Assembly (NCBI RefSeq): GCF_029910655.1
Contig: NZ_CP123897.1
Coordinates: forward strand, 4,329,547-4,393,546
Direction of reading: 5' to 3'
Source of the DNA: Methylomonas sp. UP202
Lineage (GTDB): Bacteria > Pseudomonadota > Gammaproteobacteria > Methylococcales > Methylomonadaceae
DNA: 64,000 nt
A model generated the notes under the pieces. It saw only the letters and a list, made by a program, of their open reading frames with translations. It did no database searches and had not been told where the DNA came from. This document shows positions 53,556-63,082 of the stretch, piece after piece. Every line of letters begins with the position of its first letter. Position 1 is the stretch's first letter. The translations under genes and the position numbers were made by a program.

Positions 53556-54844
53556 ACCTTCGCGGCTGCGCGGCGCAGATACTCGCCAAGGTCCTCGCCG
53601 ACGGCGTTTCCTTGACCGCCGCGCTCGACGCCGGCCTGCCCAAAATCAAGGACCACCAGGACAAGGCCTTCGTCCAAGCCTGCTGCTACGGCGTAATCCG
53701 CCACTATTTCGCACTGGAATTCATGCTCGGCAAACTACTGTCCAGGCCGTTGAAAGCCAAGGATACCGATATCAAGGCTTTACTGTTGGTCGGGCTTTAT
53801 CAGCTGCAGCACATGCGGGTCAAGCCGCACGCGGCGGTCTCGGAAACCGTCGCCGCCACCAGCCACAAACCTTGGGCCAAAAACCTGGTTAACGCGGTGC
53901 TGCGCCAGTATCTGCGCGATGCCGAAGCGCTGACCGCCGCCTGCGCCGAAGACGACCAAGCCCGTTCCAACCATCCGGCCTGGATGATCGCCGCGTTTGC
54001 CGCCGACTGGCCCGACCACTACCCCCGGCTGCTCAGTGCCGACGACCACGCCCCACCGATGATGCTACGCGTGAACGCACTGCGCGGCGAACGCGGCGCG
54101 TATCTGGACGAACTGGCCGCGGCCGGCATCGCGGCCCAAGCGGTGGACGGCTGCGCGACCGCGCTGCGATTGGACCAGGCGTTGTCCGTCGAACAACTAC
54201 CCGGTTTCGCGGACGGTCGCGTATCGGTGCAAGATGCCGCCGCTCAGCTGGCCGCCGAACTACTCGACGTGCAAGCCGGCCAACGCGTACTCGACGTGTG
54301 CGCCGCGCCCGGCGGCAAAACCGCCGCGATCCTGGAAATGCAACCCTCGGCCGAGGTGTTGGCGATCGACATCGATCCAGCTCGACTAAAGCGGGTCGAC
54401 GACAATCTGACTCGCCTCGGCGTGTCGGCAACCACGCTGGCCGCCGACGCCACCCGCCCGGATTCGTGGGCCGGCGGCCACCTTTTCGAGCGAATTTTGG
54501 TCGATGCACCCTGCTCCGGCCTCGGCGTGATCCGCCGTCATCCCGACATCAAACTGCTGCGCCGCGAGTCCGATCTGGCGACGCTGACCGCGTTGCAAGC
54601 ACAAATCCTCAATGCCGTCTGGGATTTGTTGGCTCCGGGCGGCATCCTGCTTTACGCCACCTGTTCGGTTCTGAAGCGGGAAAACGAAGCGCAAATCGAG
54701 CATTTCCTGGCCGATCACCCCGAGGCCGCCGAACTACCGATCGCCGCTCATTGGGGACTGGCGCGGCCGCACGGCCGGCAGATTCTAACCGGCGACCGGC
54801 AAATGGACGGATTCTATTATGCCAAGCTGCGGAAATCGGCCTGA
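53552..54844 (+). CDS. rsmB: 16S rRNA m5C967 methyltransferase RsmB
   Basis: A 430-aa enzyme that methylates C967 of 16S rRNA. The true start is the ATG at 53552 overlapping fmt; the open frame upstream is only fmt read in another frame. A NusB-like N-domain (1-140) leads to the Rossmann domain with SAM site 'VLDVCAAPGGKTAAIL', the acidic 'VLAIDIDPARLKRV', and the two Cys of the mechanism: 'VDAPCSGLGVIRRHPD' and 'LYATCSVLKREN'. The 3' end overlaps the DUF4390 gene by 26 nt. Confidence 0.96.
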   Translation: MNLRGCAAQILAKVLADGVSLTAALDAGLPKIKDHQDKAFVQACCYGVIRHYFALEFMLGKLLSRPLKAKDTDIKALLLVGLYQLQHMRVKPHAAVSETVAATSHKPWAKNLVNAVLRQYLRDAEALTAACAEDDQARSNHPAWMIAAFAADWPDHYPRLLSADDHAPPMMLRVNALRGERGAYLDELAAAGIAAQAVDGCATALRLDQALSVEQLPGFADGRVSVQDAAAQLAAELLDVQAGQRVLDVCAAPGGKTAAILEMQPSAEVLAIDIDPARLKRVDDNLTRLGVSATTLAADATRPDSWAGGHLFERILVDAPCSGLGVIRRHPDIKLLRRESDLATLTALQAQILNAVWDLLAPGGILLYATCSVLKRENEAQIEHFLADHPEAAELPIAAHWGLARPHGRQILTGDRQMDGFYYAKLRKSA

Positions 54845-55460
54845 CACCGCTCTAAGTGCCGCTAGCGCACAGAGCGACAAGCGGCACCCCGCGCGCGGAT
54901 CCCCCGGAAATCGGCCTTGGATCAGCGGGTTGCTGTCGCTGATCATCGCCTTCTGGCTACCAACTGCCTCGGGCGGCGATTACTCGGCAAAAATCGGCGA
55001 CCCACAATGGAAAACCAGCGAATACGGTTACTCAGCCGGCGTGCAAATCGAATATCGCTTGAGTCCGACCGCCAAGGAAGCTCTGCATAAAGGGGTACCG
55101 CTAACCTGGCGTGTTGTTATCGAGTTACGTCGCCCCGGCCGGTTATGGGAAGAAACCGTCTACAGCCGCGAACTGCGCTACACCCTTCAATTTCACGCCT
55201 TGCTAAACCAATACGCCGTCGAAACCGGAAATGGCGGCAGTGAAATGTTTTTAACCCTGAGCGCGGCCTTGGCGTTCATGGCGTCTATCAGCACGGACAT
55301 GGCGCCGGGCGGCGAAAATCTCGACGCGACGCCGTTACAGCTCGCGGTAAAAACCCGCTTCGACCGCGAAGCCCTGCCGATTCCGCTCCGGCCGATGGCC
55401 TATCTGGACCATCGGTGGTTTTTGTCCAGCGACTGGTATTTATGGTCAATCCCAAAATAA
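54819..55460 (+). CDS. DUF4390 domain protein, exported
   Basis: A 213-aa protein. A polar N-terminus of about 34 residues is followed by one hydrophobic helix (WISGLLSLIIAFWLPTASGG), then the DUF4390 region ('GVQIEYRLSPTAKEALHKGV', 'LRYTLQFHALLNQY' and 'YLDHRWFLSSDWYLWSI'). The family is small, beta-rich and always found between rsmB and an ntrYX-type system in gammaproteobacteria. It may be a sensor accessory to NtrY. Both ends overlap neighbours (26 nt with rsmB, 19 nt with ntrY). Confidence 0.9.
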   Translation: MPSCGNRPDTALSAASAQSDKRHPARGSPGNRPWISGLLSLIIAFWLPTASGGDYSAKIGDPQWKTSEYGYSAGVQIEYRLSPTAKEALHKGVPLTWRVVIELRRPGRLWEETVYSRELRYTLQFHALLNQYAVETGNGGSEMFLTLSAALAFMASISTDMAPGGENLDATPLQLAVKTRFDREALPIPLRPMAYLDHRWFLSSDWYLWSIPK

Positions 55461-57598
55461 AACTGCCGGCCAGCGCTCTGATCGTCATCCTGTTCGGGGC
55501 GGTCTTGCTGCTGTTGCAATTGATGAGCAGCGCCAGCCAGGAATCGTCCGAACTCGGCGAAATGTATTCCTGGCTGCTGGTCATCAACACGCTCGGATCG
55601 ATCATCCTGCTGGGTCTGGTCGTTGTCAACGCTTACTCTCTGGTCCGCGAACTGAAGAAGAAGGAGGCCGGCTCCCGGCTGACCACCCGGATGGTGTCAC
55701 TGTTCGTGTTATTGGCCTTGGCTCCGGCGGCCATCGTGTTTTATTTTTCGGTGCAATTCCTGCATCAAGGCATCGACAGTTGGTTCAACGTCGAAATCGA
55801 CCGGGCGATGGACGACGCGCTGGAACTCAGCCAGTCGTCACTGACCCAACGGATGAATTGGCACATTAAGCAAACCCAGCAAATGGCCGACAAATTGCGT
55901 GGTAAGTCGGAGCATCTGATCGCGTTGGAAATCGGCTCGCTGTGGGCCGAATCCGGCGCGCTGGAGCTGGCGGTCTTCACCCATCAAGGCCGGATTTTGG
56001 CGTCGAGCAGCGTCAATCCCAGCGACATTCTGCCGCACATGCCGGACGAACAGATCTGGCTGCAACTACGCCAAAACAAGCAATATTTCGCGTTCGATCC
56101 CGGCGACAACGACGACATGCTGGTCCGCATCATCGTCTCGCTGGAGCCGGACCAAAGTCGCTACCTGCAAGTGCTGTATCCGATTCCGCTGCGGGTCACC
56201 GATTTGGCCGATTCGATCGAGTTCGCCTTCATTCGCTACCAACAGATGAATTTTCTGCGCGACTCGCTGAAAACCAGTTTCTCGTTGATACTGCTGCTGG
56301 TGCTGTTATTGAGTCTGCTCGCGGCGATTTGGGTGGCTTTCATCAGCATCCGCAACATCGTCGCGCCGGTCAAGGAATTGGTCAAAGGCACCCAAGCCGT
56401 CGCCGAGGGAGACTATCAACAGCAACTGCCGGTCATGAGCCAGGACGATTTGGGCTTTTTGGTCGAATCGTTCAACCAGATGACCCGGCGTATCGGCCGC
56501 TCCCGCGACGAAACCCGCGCCGCCGGCCTGGAAGTCGAAAATCAACGCGCCTACCTGGAAACCATTCTCGCCAATCTGACCGCCGGCGTGATCAGCTTCG
56601 ACGCCCGCTACTACATCCGCACCGCCAACCAGGCCGCCTACCGAATTCTGCACATCCCGGTCAGCCATTTCGTCGGCCAAACCTTACCGGAACTGGCCGC
56701 CAATCACGTCGAACTGGCCGACATGCTGACAGCGATCCAGCGCCTGCTGGAAAAAGCCGACGACATCTGGGAACAACGCATCGTCTTCCTCGGCCCCAAC
56801 GGCCGCCAGGAATTATTGTGCCGCGGCACGCCGCTGTTCCAGCAGGACGGCAGCCGCACCGGCGCGGTGGTGGTATTCGACGACGTTACCGACTTGATAC
56901 AAGCCCAAAAGAACGCGGCTTGGGGCGAAGTAGCCCGCCGACTGGCTCACGAAATCAAGAATCCGTTGACGCCGATTCAGCTGTCAGCCGAACGTCTGCA
57001 GCACAAACTGGCCAAGGAACTCGACGAGGCCGGCGCCGAATTTTTGCAACGCGGCACCCGCACCATCGTCCAGCAAGTCGAAGCGATGAAACGGATGGTC
57101 GACGACTTTTCCGAGTACGCCCGGCCGTCCAAGAAGCAAGTCGAAAAAATCCATTTGCTGGACTTGATCCAAGAAGTGCTGGCGCTGTACACGCCGTTCG
57201 GCATTAAATTCGACACGGATTTCAAGAATCAGCGGGTCATCGTCGAGGCCGACCCGGTCAGCATTCGCCAAGTGCTGCACAATCTGATCAAGAACGCCCA
57301 GGAAGCGACCTCCGAACAGTGCCGGGTGACGATTAAGATCGCCAAGGTGGTACGCAACAACGCCGAATACGTGGAACTGAGCCTTTACGACAACGGCAGC
57401 GGCCTGAATGCGGAGCAGATCGAAACCATCTTCGAGCCCTACGTGACCAGCAAGGCCAAGGGCACCGGCCTGGGCCTGGCCATCGTCAAAAAAATTATCG
57501 AGGAACACGGCGGCGTGATCTGGGTGGATACGTCTTATAATGCCGGGGCCGGCTTCATCATCCAACTGCCGGTCTTTGAATTCGGGAACCCTTCATGA
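55442..57598 (+). CDS. ntrY: Two-component sensor histidine kinase NtrY-like
   Basis: A 718-aa membrane kinase; the start is the ATG at 55442 (MVNPKIKLPASALIVIL). Three or four membrane helices in residues 8-110 and one near 280-300 enclose a periplasmic domain. Then come HAMP ('NIVAPVKELVKGTQAVAEGD'), PAS (about 370-480), HisKA with the phospho-His in 'VARRLAHEIKNPLTPIQLSA', and HATPase with N box 'NLIKNAQEATS', G1 'YDNGSGLN' and G2 'GTGLGLAIVKKI'. Its partner is the regulator encoded next, overlapping by 4 nt (ATGA). All catalytic motifs are intact. Confidence 0.94.
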   Translation: MVNPKIKLPASALIVILFGAVLLLLQLMSSASQESSELGEMYSWLLVINTLGSIILLGLVVVNAYSLVRELKKKEAGSRLTTRMVSLFVLLALAPAAIVFYFSVQFLHQGIDSWFNVEIDRAMDDALELSQSSLTQRMNWHIKQTQQMADKLRGKSEHLIALEIGSLWAESGALELAVFTHQGRILASSSVNPSDILPHMPDEQIWLQLRQNKQYFAFDPGDNDDMLVRIIVSLEPDQSRYLQVLYPIPLRVTDLADSIEFAFIRYQQMNFLRDSLKTSFSLILLLVLLLSLLAAIWVAFISIRNIVAPVKELVKGTQAVAEGDYQQQLPVMSQDDLGFLVESFNQMTRRIGRSRDETRAAGLEVENQRAYLETILANLTAGVISFDARYYIRTANQAAYRILHIPVSHFVGQTLPELAANHVELADMLTAIQRLLEKADDIWEQRIVFLGPNGRQELLCRGTPLFQQDGSRTGAVVVFDDVTDLIQAQKNAAWGEVARRLAHEIKNPLTPIQLSAERLQHKLAKELDEAGAEFLQRGTRTIVQQVEAMKRMVDDFSEYARPSKKQVEKIHLLDLIQEVLALYTPFGIKFDTDFKNQRVIVEADPVSIRQVLHNLIKNAQEATSEQCRVTIKIAKVVRNNAEYVELSLYDNGSGLNAEQIETIFEPYVTSKAKGTGLGLAIVKKIIEEHGGVIWVDTSYNAGAGFIIQLPVFEFGNPS

Positions 57599-58956
57599 AC
57601 AAGCAAGCGCCCTACATATTGGTCGTCGACGACGAGCAGGACATTCGTCAACTGGTATCGGAAATTTTGGAAGACGAAGGTTACGATGTCGCGATGGCCG
57701 AAAACGCCAGCGAAGCCCGTAAGCTGAAAAATCAACGTCCGCCCAATCTGATATTGCTGGATATCTGGATGCCCGACAGCGACGGCATCACCTTGCTACG
57801 CGAATGGGTCGGAGAGGATAGCTCGCTATGTCCGGTGATCATGATGTCCGGTCACGGTTCGGTCGAATCGGCGGTCGAAGCCACTCGGTTGGGCGCCTAC
57901 GACTTTCTGGAAAAACCGCTGTCGCTGGCTAAATTGCTGCTGATCGTCGAGCGGGCGCTGGAAACCAGTTCTCTGCAACGCGAAAACGCCGGCCTGAAAC
58001 AACAACTGATGATCACGGTCGAGCCGGTCGGCAAGAGCGCCGTCGTCGAGCGCACCAAGGACAAACTGAAGCGTCTGGCCCAACACGATGCCCGGGTACT
58101 GTTCGTCGGCGAGGCCGGCGTCGGCAAGGAAATGTACGCCCGTTATCTGCACAACGCCAGCTCGCGGCGCGACGGCCCTTTCGTCGACGTCTCGGTCGGC
58201 AGCATTTCGCCGGAAAACGCCGCCGTCGAGTTTTTCGGCCGCGAGGACAACGGCCGGATTTATCGAGGCTTGCTGGAACAAGCCCATCGGGGCACCTTGT
58301 TCCTCGGCGAAATAGGCGGCATGGACCCGGAAACCCAAACCCGCTTGCTCAGCGCGCTGGAATCCAGCTCCTTTCTGCGAGTCGGCGGCAGTCAGGCGGT
58401 CAGAGTGGATGTACGTGTCGTCGCTTCGACGCGGTTAGCGCTGGACGAGGAGGTCAACAGCGGCCGTTTTCGCCAGGATTTGTACTATTTACTGAACGTG
58501 GTGACGCTGGACATCTCGCCGCTACGCGATCACAGCGAAGACGTACCGGCACTGTTGAATTTCTACGTCGATCATTTCGTGATGCACGAAAAATTGCCGT
58601 TCCGACGCTTCTCGATGGCCGCGCAAAATTATTTGCGCAACTACAGCTGGCCGGGGAACGTCCGCGAATTGCGCAATCTGGTGCAACGCCTGATGATTTT
58701 GGGCGCCGGCGACGACATCGAGCTGGACGAAGTCAAGACCGCGCTGGGCTCGATCGCGGAGCAACCCAAACTGGGCTCGAACGTGCCGGAATTTTTCAAT
58801 TTGCCACTAAAGGAAGCCCGAGATCATTTCGAAAAGTCCTATCTGGAATATCATTTCGAAAAGACCGGCGGCAGCGTGGCTAAATTGGCGGCGGCTATCG
58901 GCATGGAGCGCACCCACCTTTACCGTAAGCTGCATTCGCTGAAGATCAAACTCTAA
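57595..58956 (+). CDS. ntrX: NtrX-like response regulator with degenerate AAA+ domain
   Basis: A 453-aa regulator. The receiver domain has the acidic pocket (D12, D13), phospho-acceptor D56 in 'LILLDIWMPDSDG' and K107 in 'FLEKPL'. The AAA+ domain has Walker A 'GEAGVGKEM' (172-180), but the sigma-54 contact loop GAFTGA is absent (the region reads 'FFGREDNGRIYRGLLEQ', 213-229), and Walker B is LFLGEI instead of LFLDEI, losing the key Asp at 238. The arginine-finger region 'GRFRQDLYYLLNV' is present. The Fis-type DNA-binding helix ends the protein ('GGSVAKLAAAIGMERTHLYR'). It is likely a DNA-binding regulator that does not open RpoN promoters. Confidence 0.93.
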   Translation: MNKQAPYILVVDDEQDIRQLVSEILEDEGYDVAMAENASEARKLKNQRPPNLILLDIWMPDSDGITLLREWVGEDSSLCPVIMMSGHGSVESAVEATRLGAYDFLEKPLSLAKLLLIVERALETSSLQRENAGLKQQLMITVEPVGKSAVVERTKDKLKRLAQHDARVLFVGEAGVGKEMYARYLHNASSRRDGPFVDVSVGSISPENAAVEFFGREDNGRIYRGLLEQAHRGTLFLGEIGGMDPETQTRLLSALESSSFLRVGGSQAVRVDVRVVASTRLALDEEVNSGRFRQDLYYLLNVVTLDISPLRDHSEDVPALLNFYVDHFVMHEKLPFRRFSMAAQNYLRNYSWPGNVRELRNLVQRLMILGAGDDIELDEVKTALGSIAEQPKLGSNVPEFFNLPLKEARDHFEKSYLEYHFEKTGGSVAKLAAAIGMERTHLYRKLHSLKIKL

Positions 58957-59033
58957 GTCAGCACCGCCGAGACCGACAAAAAACGGCCTCGGCAAGGCGG
59001 CGCGGAGCTTGGTCGCCTCGCCGCCTGCTCGCG

Positions 59034-59579
59034 TTAATGGATATGCACTTCGCGGGATTTGGCTTTGTCGCTGCGGCGCAAGGTATAGTCGTCCTGATCG
59101 CCGGCCATCGGCTTGCCGTCGCTGTTCAGCAACACCAGCGTGCTGTCGTCCTGAATCGTGAATTTCCGCACCGATTCGTCTTTCTTCGAGGTTAGCAGCA
59201 AGGTGCGGGACTTTTCGTCCCACGCGTATTTACCTTTGTCGTAATACTCCCGACTGGACTCCCTGGCGTATTGGGTTACCAACAAATAATTGCTTTTTGG
59301 TTTGAGCGACAGCGTCATTTTAAAACCATCGCAATCCTTTTCCTTACACGGCAAGTAACCGTAGAACACGCCGCGAAACCCGCCGGTTTCGTCGGCCGGA
59401 GCGGCGTGGGCGGAATGATCGACGCCTTGCTCCTGATGCCGACTCATTTCCCGCGCCTTCAGCGCTTTTTCCTGCAGTTGCATATCGGATTCGGCCCAGG
59501 CGACGTTAAACGAGGCCAAGCAGGCGCCGAAAAAAATCCATGTCACATTTTTTGTAATTGTTCTGTTTAATGTTTGCAT
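59034..59579 (-). CDS. NlpE-like secreted protein
   Basis: A 181-aa protein. The start is the ATG at 59579 with a signal peptide (MQTLNRTITKNVTWIFFGAC...NVAWAES). A Cys at position 20 could be a lipid site but lacks a full lipobox. The NlpE N-terminal domain is seen in 'GVFYGYLPCKEKDCDGFKMT' with its C-x4-C pair, then 'LSLKPKSNYLLVTQYARESS'. NlpE-type proteins sense envelope and copper stress. The C-terminal NlpE domain is missing. The upstream ORF extension is unsupported. It is a single gene, convergent with ntrX. Confidence 0.85.
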   Translation of the reverse strand: MQTLNRTITKNVTWIFFGACLASFNVAWAESDMQLQEKALKAREMSRHQEQGVDHSAHAAPADETGGFRGVFYGYLPCKEKDCDGFKMTLSLKPKSNYLLVTQYARESSREYYDKGKYAWDEKSRTLLLTSKKDESVRKFTIQDDSTLVLLNSDGKPMAGDQDDYTLRRSDKAKSREVHIH

Positions 59580-60131
59580 AAGCGATTTTTCTGGTCTGTG
59601 CGTTAAATGATCGTTCTCGCGGCTCGCGATACACCGGCTGATTGACGAATCTCCCAAGCCGATCGAGAGTGGGCCGCTCACTGGAGCGCTATAGTATCCC
59701 GAGGCGGCCGATTATGACAGTTTCGGGCTTGGTTCTCCGCGCCTTAGGCAAGACTACCAGTGAAATCGCCGTTATCAATACTGGACTTGGGTGCCGTTCG
59801 CGCGCTGTCTGGCGAACTGATCACGGGTCGCATCGATAGCCCGATGTTTCCATCGATCGAAATTCGCCGCTGGACACCGTGTTTCGCTCTCGTCACCCAA
59901 AATCCGCGCGGCCAAAGGCCAAAGCATCCTAGGATCTCCAGCCGGTCTTGATGACAATCCGAAGTGACGACTATCGTTACGAACACCGCGCGCCAGGTGC
60001 TTACGCGATCGATGAAACACAAGCACACGGTTAAGCGTCGGTATTCAAACCCAAATAAACTTGAATTTGGCTTGACGTTTCAGTAGAATTCCGGGTTTTT
60101 ATAGACCGCCTCAACCTTTGAGAAGCAAATA
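59580..60131. other. Intergenic region before rplM
   Basis: About 550 nt. No gene is supported; short open frames overlap on both strands and show no family-like sequence. The recognised content is the rplM promoter (60061-60089) and a leader of about 35 nt. Confidence 0.55.
60061..60089 (+). promoter_or_regulatory. Sigma-70 promoter of rplM-rpsI
   Basis: TTGAAT (60061-60066) and TAGAAT (60084-60089) are exactly 17 nt apart. The start point would be near 60096, about 36 nt before rplM. Confidence 0.7.
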
Positions 60132-60560
60132 ATGAAAACATTTAGTGCAAAGCCCGCGGAAGTTAAGCGCGACTGGTACGTGATCGATGCGGAAGGAAAG
60201 ACATTAGGTCGCCTTGCTACTGAGATTGCACGCCGTCTTCGCGGCAAACACAAACCCGAATACACGCCGCACGTCGACACCGGCGACTACATCATCGTCA
60301 TCAATGCCGAGAAAGTCGGCGTGACCGGCAACAAGGAAAAAGACAAAATGTACTATCGCCACACCGGCTACATAGGCAACATGAAGTCTGCTTCGCTGGG
60401 CAAATTGAGACAAACCTTCCCGGACCGTATCATCACGACCGCGGTACAAGGCATGCTGCCTAAGAATCCGTTGGGGCGGGCAATGTTCAAAAAATTGAAA
60501 GTTTACGCGGGTTCTGAGCACAATCATCAGTCTCAGCAACCCAAAGTTTTAGAATTCTAA
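60132..60560 (+). CDS. rplM: 50S ribosomal protein L13
   Basis: A 142-aa protein, [20 protein letters not shown], with '[20 protein letters not shown]' and '[20 protein letters not shown]', the hallmarks of bacterial L13. Standard length. It binds 23S rRNA early in assembly. Co-transcribed with rpsI 15 nt downstream. Confidence 0.98.
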   Translation: MKTFSAKPAEVKRDWYVIDAEGKTLGRLATEIARRLRGKHKPEYTPHVDTGDYIIVINAEKVGVTGNKEKDKMYYRHTGYIGNMKSASLGKLRQTFPDRIITTAVQGMLPKNPLGRAMFKKLKVYAGSEHNHQSQQPKVLEF

Positions 60561-60575
60561 GCAGGTAGATAGTTT

Positions 60576-60965
60576 ATGGCAGCTCAGTACTACGGAACAG
60601 GTCGTCGCAAAAGCTCGGTCGCGCGCGTTTACGCCACCATCGGCTCAGGCAAATTCACCATCAACAGCCTCCCTGTTGAGCAATATTTCGGTCGCAAAAC
60701 CGACGAGATGATTGCCAGACAACCGCTGGAGTTGTTGGGCAAAACCGCCGACTTCGACGTCAACATCCTCGTTAGCGGCGGAGGCCCATCTGGTCAAGCC
60801 GGTGCCATCAGACACGGCTTGGCTCGCGCCCTAATCGAATTCGACGAAGTATTGAGATCGCCCCTGCGTAAAGCCGGTTACGTAACTCGCGACGCCCGTG
60901 TCGTCGAACGTAAAAAAGTCGGTCTACACAAAGCCAGAAAACGTCCGCAATACTCGAAACGTTAA
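60576..60965 (+). CDS. rpsI: 30S ribosomal protein S9
   Basis: A 129-aa protein: '[20 protein letters not shown]', '[20 protein letters not shown]' and the basic end '[16 protein letters not shown]' that reaches the decoding centre. Standard length. It follows rplM; a terminator lies 12 nt after the stop. Confidence 0.98.
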   Translation: MAAQYYGTGRRKSSVARVYATIGSGKFTINSLPVEQYFGRKTDEMIARQPLELLGKTADFDVNILVSGGGPSGQAGAIRHGLARALIEFDEVLRSPLRKAGYVTRDARVVERKKVGLHKARKRPQYSKR

Positions 60966-60976
60966 TCGGTTCTACC

Positions 60977-61004
60977 AAAAAAGCCGCTGGAAAGCGGCTT
61001 TTTT
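60977..61004 (+). terminator. Terminator of rplM-rpsI
   Basis: GCCGCT pairs with AGCGGC across GGAA, with six A before and six T after. Confidence 0.93.
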
Positions 61005-61213
61005 GTGTCATTAAGTTTGGGGCAACCGATTATTCGGCCGCAAAATCCACCCCGAAAACTAAAACCTACCCAGCCCGAAACCGTTTTTCCGGCCAAGCCG
61101 AATCGCGTTGAGCAATCCGGTCAGACTGACTCGACAACCTCAAATGCGCTAGGCTATCGTCAATCGCGACGCCAGTGGCCGCGAGCCAGTCGTAAGACTC
61201 AGCCGAGCGTGCC

Positions 61214-61630
61214 TTAATTGATCGCGTGTTGCCGATCGGGGAACAACGCAAGCACCATTGTCAGATGTTCCGGCGCATCGAACAAAATGCTTCTCTCGGC
61301 GAAAAAGTCGCCGGCGGCTTCAATCGCATCTAGCATCACCGCAACCACGTAACGCTCGGCGTGAGACGAAGCCACCATTTTCTCGGGCACCGCCGATTCG
61401 ACCCGCAAAACCTGCATCGACTCGTCGAAAGAATGCAAGCGCAAGCCGTCGAAATCGGCTTTTTCGACCCGGCTCGGCAGCATAAACACAATATCCACGA
61501 CCGGCATGCGCTTCTGCAGATGATGCTCGCGCAGTCCGGCCAGATCGATGGCAACTTTGGTAATGGCCTTGGCGATCGCGCTGTCTTCCAGCGCGCGGTC
61601 CGGCATCATGGAGGCAATATGTAAGGTCAT
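61214..61630 (-). CDS. Hypothetical protein
   Basis: A 138-aa soluble protein. The start is the ATG at 61630 (MTLHIASMMPDRALED), with GAGAG upstream; the frame stays open further but the start is the better one. The sequence alternates beta strands and helices ('PVVDIVFMLPSRVEKADFDG', 'EKMVASSHAERYVVAVMLDA'), as in small alpha-beta dimers. No family was recognised. It lies alone between rpsI and the efflux pair, with a gap of about 290 nt upstream in which nothing was recognised. Confidence 0.6.
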   Translation of the reverse strand: MTLHIASMMPDRALEDSAIAKAITKVAIDLAGLREHHLQKRMPVVDIVFMLPSRVEKADFDGLRLHSFDESMQVLRVESAVPEKMVASSHAERYVVAVMLDAIEAAGDFFAERSILFDAPEHLTMVLALFPDRQHAIN

Positions 61631-61918
61631 GGCACACTCTCGACAATGGATGGTAAACCCATTCAGCAAAAGCCGTTCCAAATTGTAGGCGATCTCTGAA
61701 AATAGGCGAACCGACCGTCGCGGCCCAGCATTGCCCGGCACTTCCTGCCCAAATCCGAGTCTTTCGCGAACGCCGGATTGTGCCAAAGCCAACAAAGTCG
61801 GGCGAAGCTGCTATTCGAGCAACGACACCCGACCACGCATGGAGCTACCCATAGAGAACAGCTCTATGCCTTTTTGTAATCTCGCCGATACCTTGCCAAG
61901 TGCGATCCGCCCCATTTG

Positions 61919-63082
61919 CTACCGCCGGTTAGCCGCGACAATCGACGCGATCGCCTCTTCTACCCCGGCTAACTCGTCGTCATAAATCATAGTTCTATAC
62001 TCGACGGCGGTCGTATCGACCAGCGATTGTCGGGGAGTTTGACGATCATCGGCAACCAGTTCGATTCGAGTCAGTGTCGACAATCCCGGCTGTAACGGCC
62101 GCTCGGCCAGTTCCTCGTTGTTCAGGACTACCCGGACCGGCACCCGCTCGGCGACATGTATGAAATTGCCGGTCGCGTTATCGGTCGGCAATAACGCAAA
62201 CACGCTGCCGGTACCCGGTAGCAAACCCTCCACGCGACCGTGATAAAGCCGGTCCGGATAGGCATCGACCCGGATTTCGGCCTGCAGACCCGGACGAATG
62301 CCGGCTATGCGGTTTTCCGGCACATTGGCCTCGACCCACAAACGATCCACGGCCACGATGGTCAATAGCGCGATGCCCGGTTGAACGCTATCGCCAACCC
62401 TCGCCTTACGTTTGGCGACGACACCTGCGACGGGCGCGCGGACTTCCCGACGCCGGTACTCCAAATAAGCACGACGCAAGCGTTGCTTGGCTAATTCGAC
62501 GGCAGGATGCTCGGCAATGTCGGTGGTTCCGAGTTGCGCCGCCAATTCGGTTTGTTCCGCGCCGACTTCGAACTCCGCCGCTTCCAGCTCGCGGATTTTA
62601 TCTTCGGCATTTTGCACTTGCTGTTCGGATACCGCGCCCTCGTCAATCGCCAAACGCATACGGTTGAGGTCGTGACGGACCGCCGCCAATGCCGCGCCGC
62701 GCACCGCCAAGCGTTGGCGCAAGGTGTCCCGCTTCGCCGCCAATGCCGCGATCCGCCGAACCGCATCCGCCAACTCAGCCTCGGCTTGACGCAAGCCGAT
62801 TTCGGCATGCCGACCATCCAGCCTGACCAACAACTGACCGGCCGCCACCGCTTGCGTGTCCTCGGCCAATATCTCCACCACGGTACCCGCCGTTTGCGCC
62901 TCGACCCCAAGCACATGGCCGGCGACAAAAGCATCGTCGGTACTCACCCAGTGTCTATCCAGCCACCAGCCGCGCGCGGCATAAGCCAACGCGACCGTTA
63001 CGCAAGCGATCAAGGTCCACCGCAAACGCCGATTGCGCCGACGCAGGGCTGCTCGGGGACCGTGTCCGCGGACTTCGCTCAT
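61919..63082 (-). CDS. HlyD/EmrA-type membrane fusion protein
   Basis: A 387-aa efflux adaptor. The start is the ATG at 63082, overlapping the upstream outer-membrane gene (ATGA); a longer open frame exists. A basic N-terminus and one membrane helix (WTLIACVTVALAYAARGWWL) are followed by the lipoyl half 'VSTDDAFVAGHVLGVEAQTA', a coiled-coil hairpin (about 90-200), the second lipoyl half 'VRAPVAGVVAKRKARVGDSV' and a beta-barrel ('LWVEANVPENRIAGIRPGLQ'). It resembles EmrA. No inner-membrane pump gene follows; it may lie outside the window or elsewhere. Confidence 0.9.
   Translation of the reverse strand: MSEVRGHGPRAALRRRNRRLRWTLIACVTVALAYAARGWWLDRHWVSTDDAFVAGHVLGVEAQTAGTVVEILAEDTQAVAAGQLLVRLDGRHAEIGLRQAEAELADAVRRIAALAAKRDTLRQRLAVRGAALAAVRHDLNRMRLAIDEGAVSEQQVQNAEDKIRELEAAEFEVGAEQTELAAQLGTTDIAEHPAVELAKQRLRRAYLEYRRREVRAPVAGVVAKRKARVGDSVQPGIALLTIVAVDRLWVEANVPENRIAGIRPGLQAEIRVDAYPDRLYHGRVEGLLPGTGSVFALLPTDNATGNFIHVAERVPVRVVLNNEELAERPLQPGLSTLTRIELVADDRQTPRQSLVDTTAVEYRTMIYDDELAGVEEAIASIVAANRR

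Noticed and set aside
55942-57207. A 421-codon open frame inside ntrY in another frame
   Set aside because: Arg/Pro/His-rich translation typical of a frame-shifted shadow; ntrY has intact kinase motifs in its own frame.
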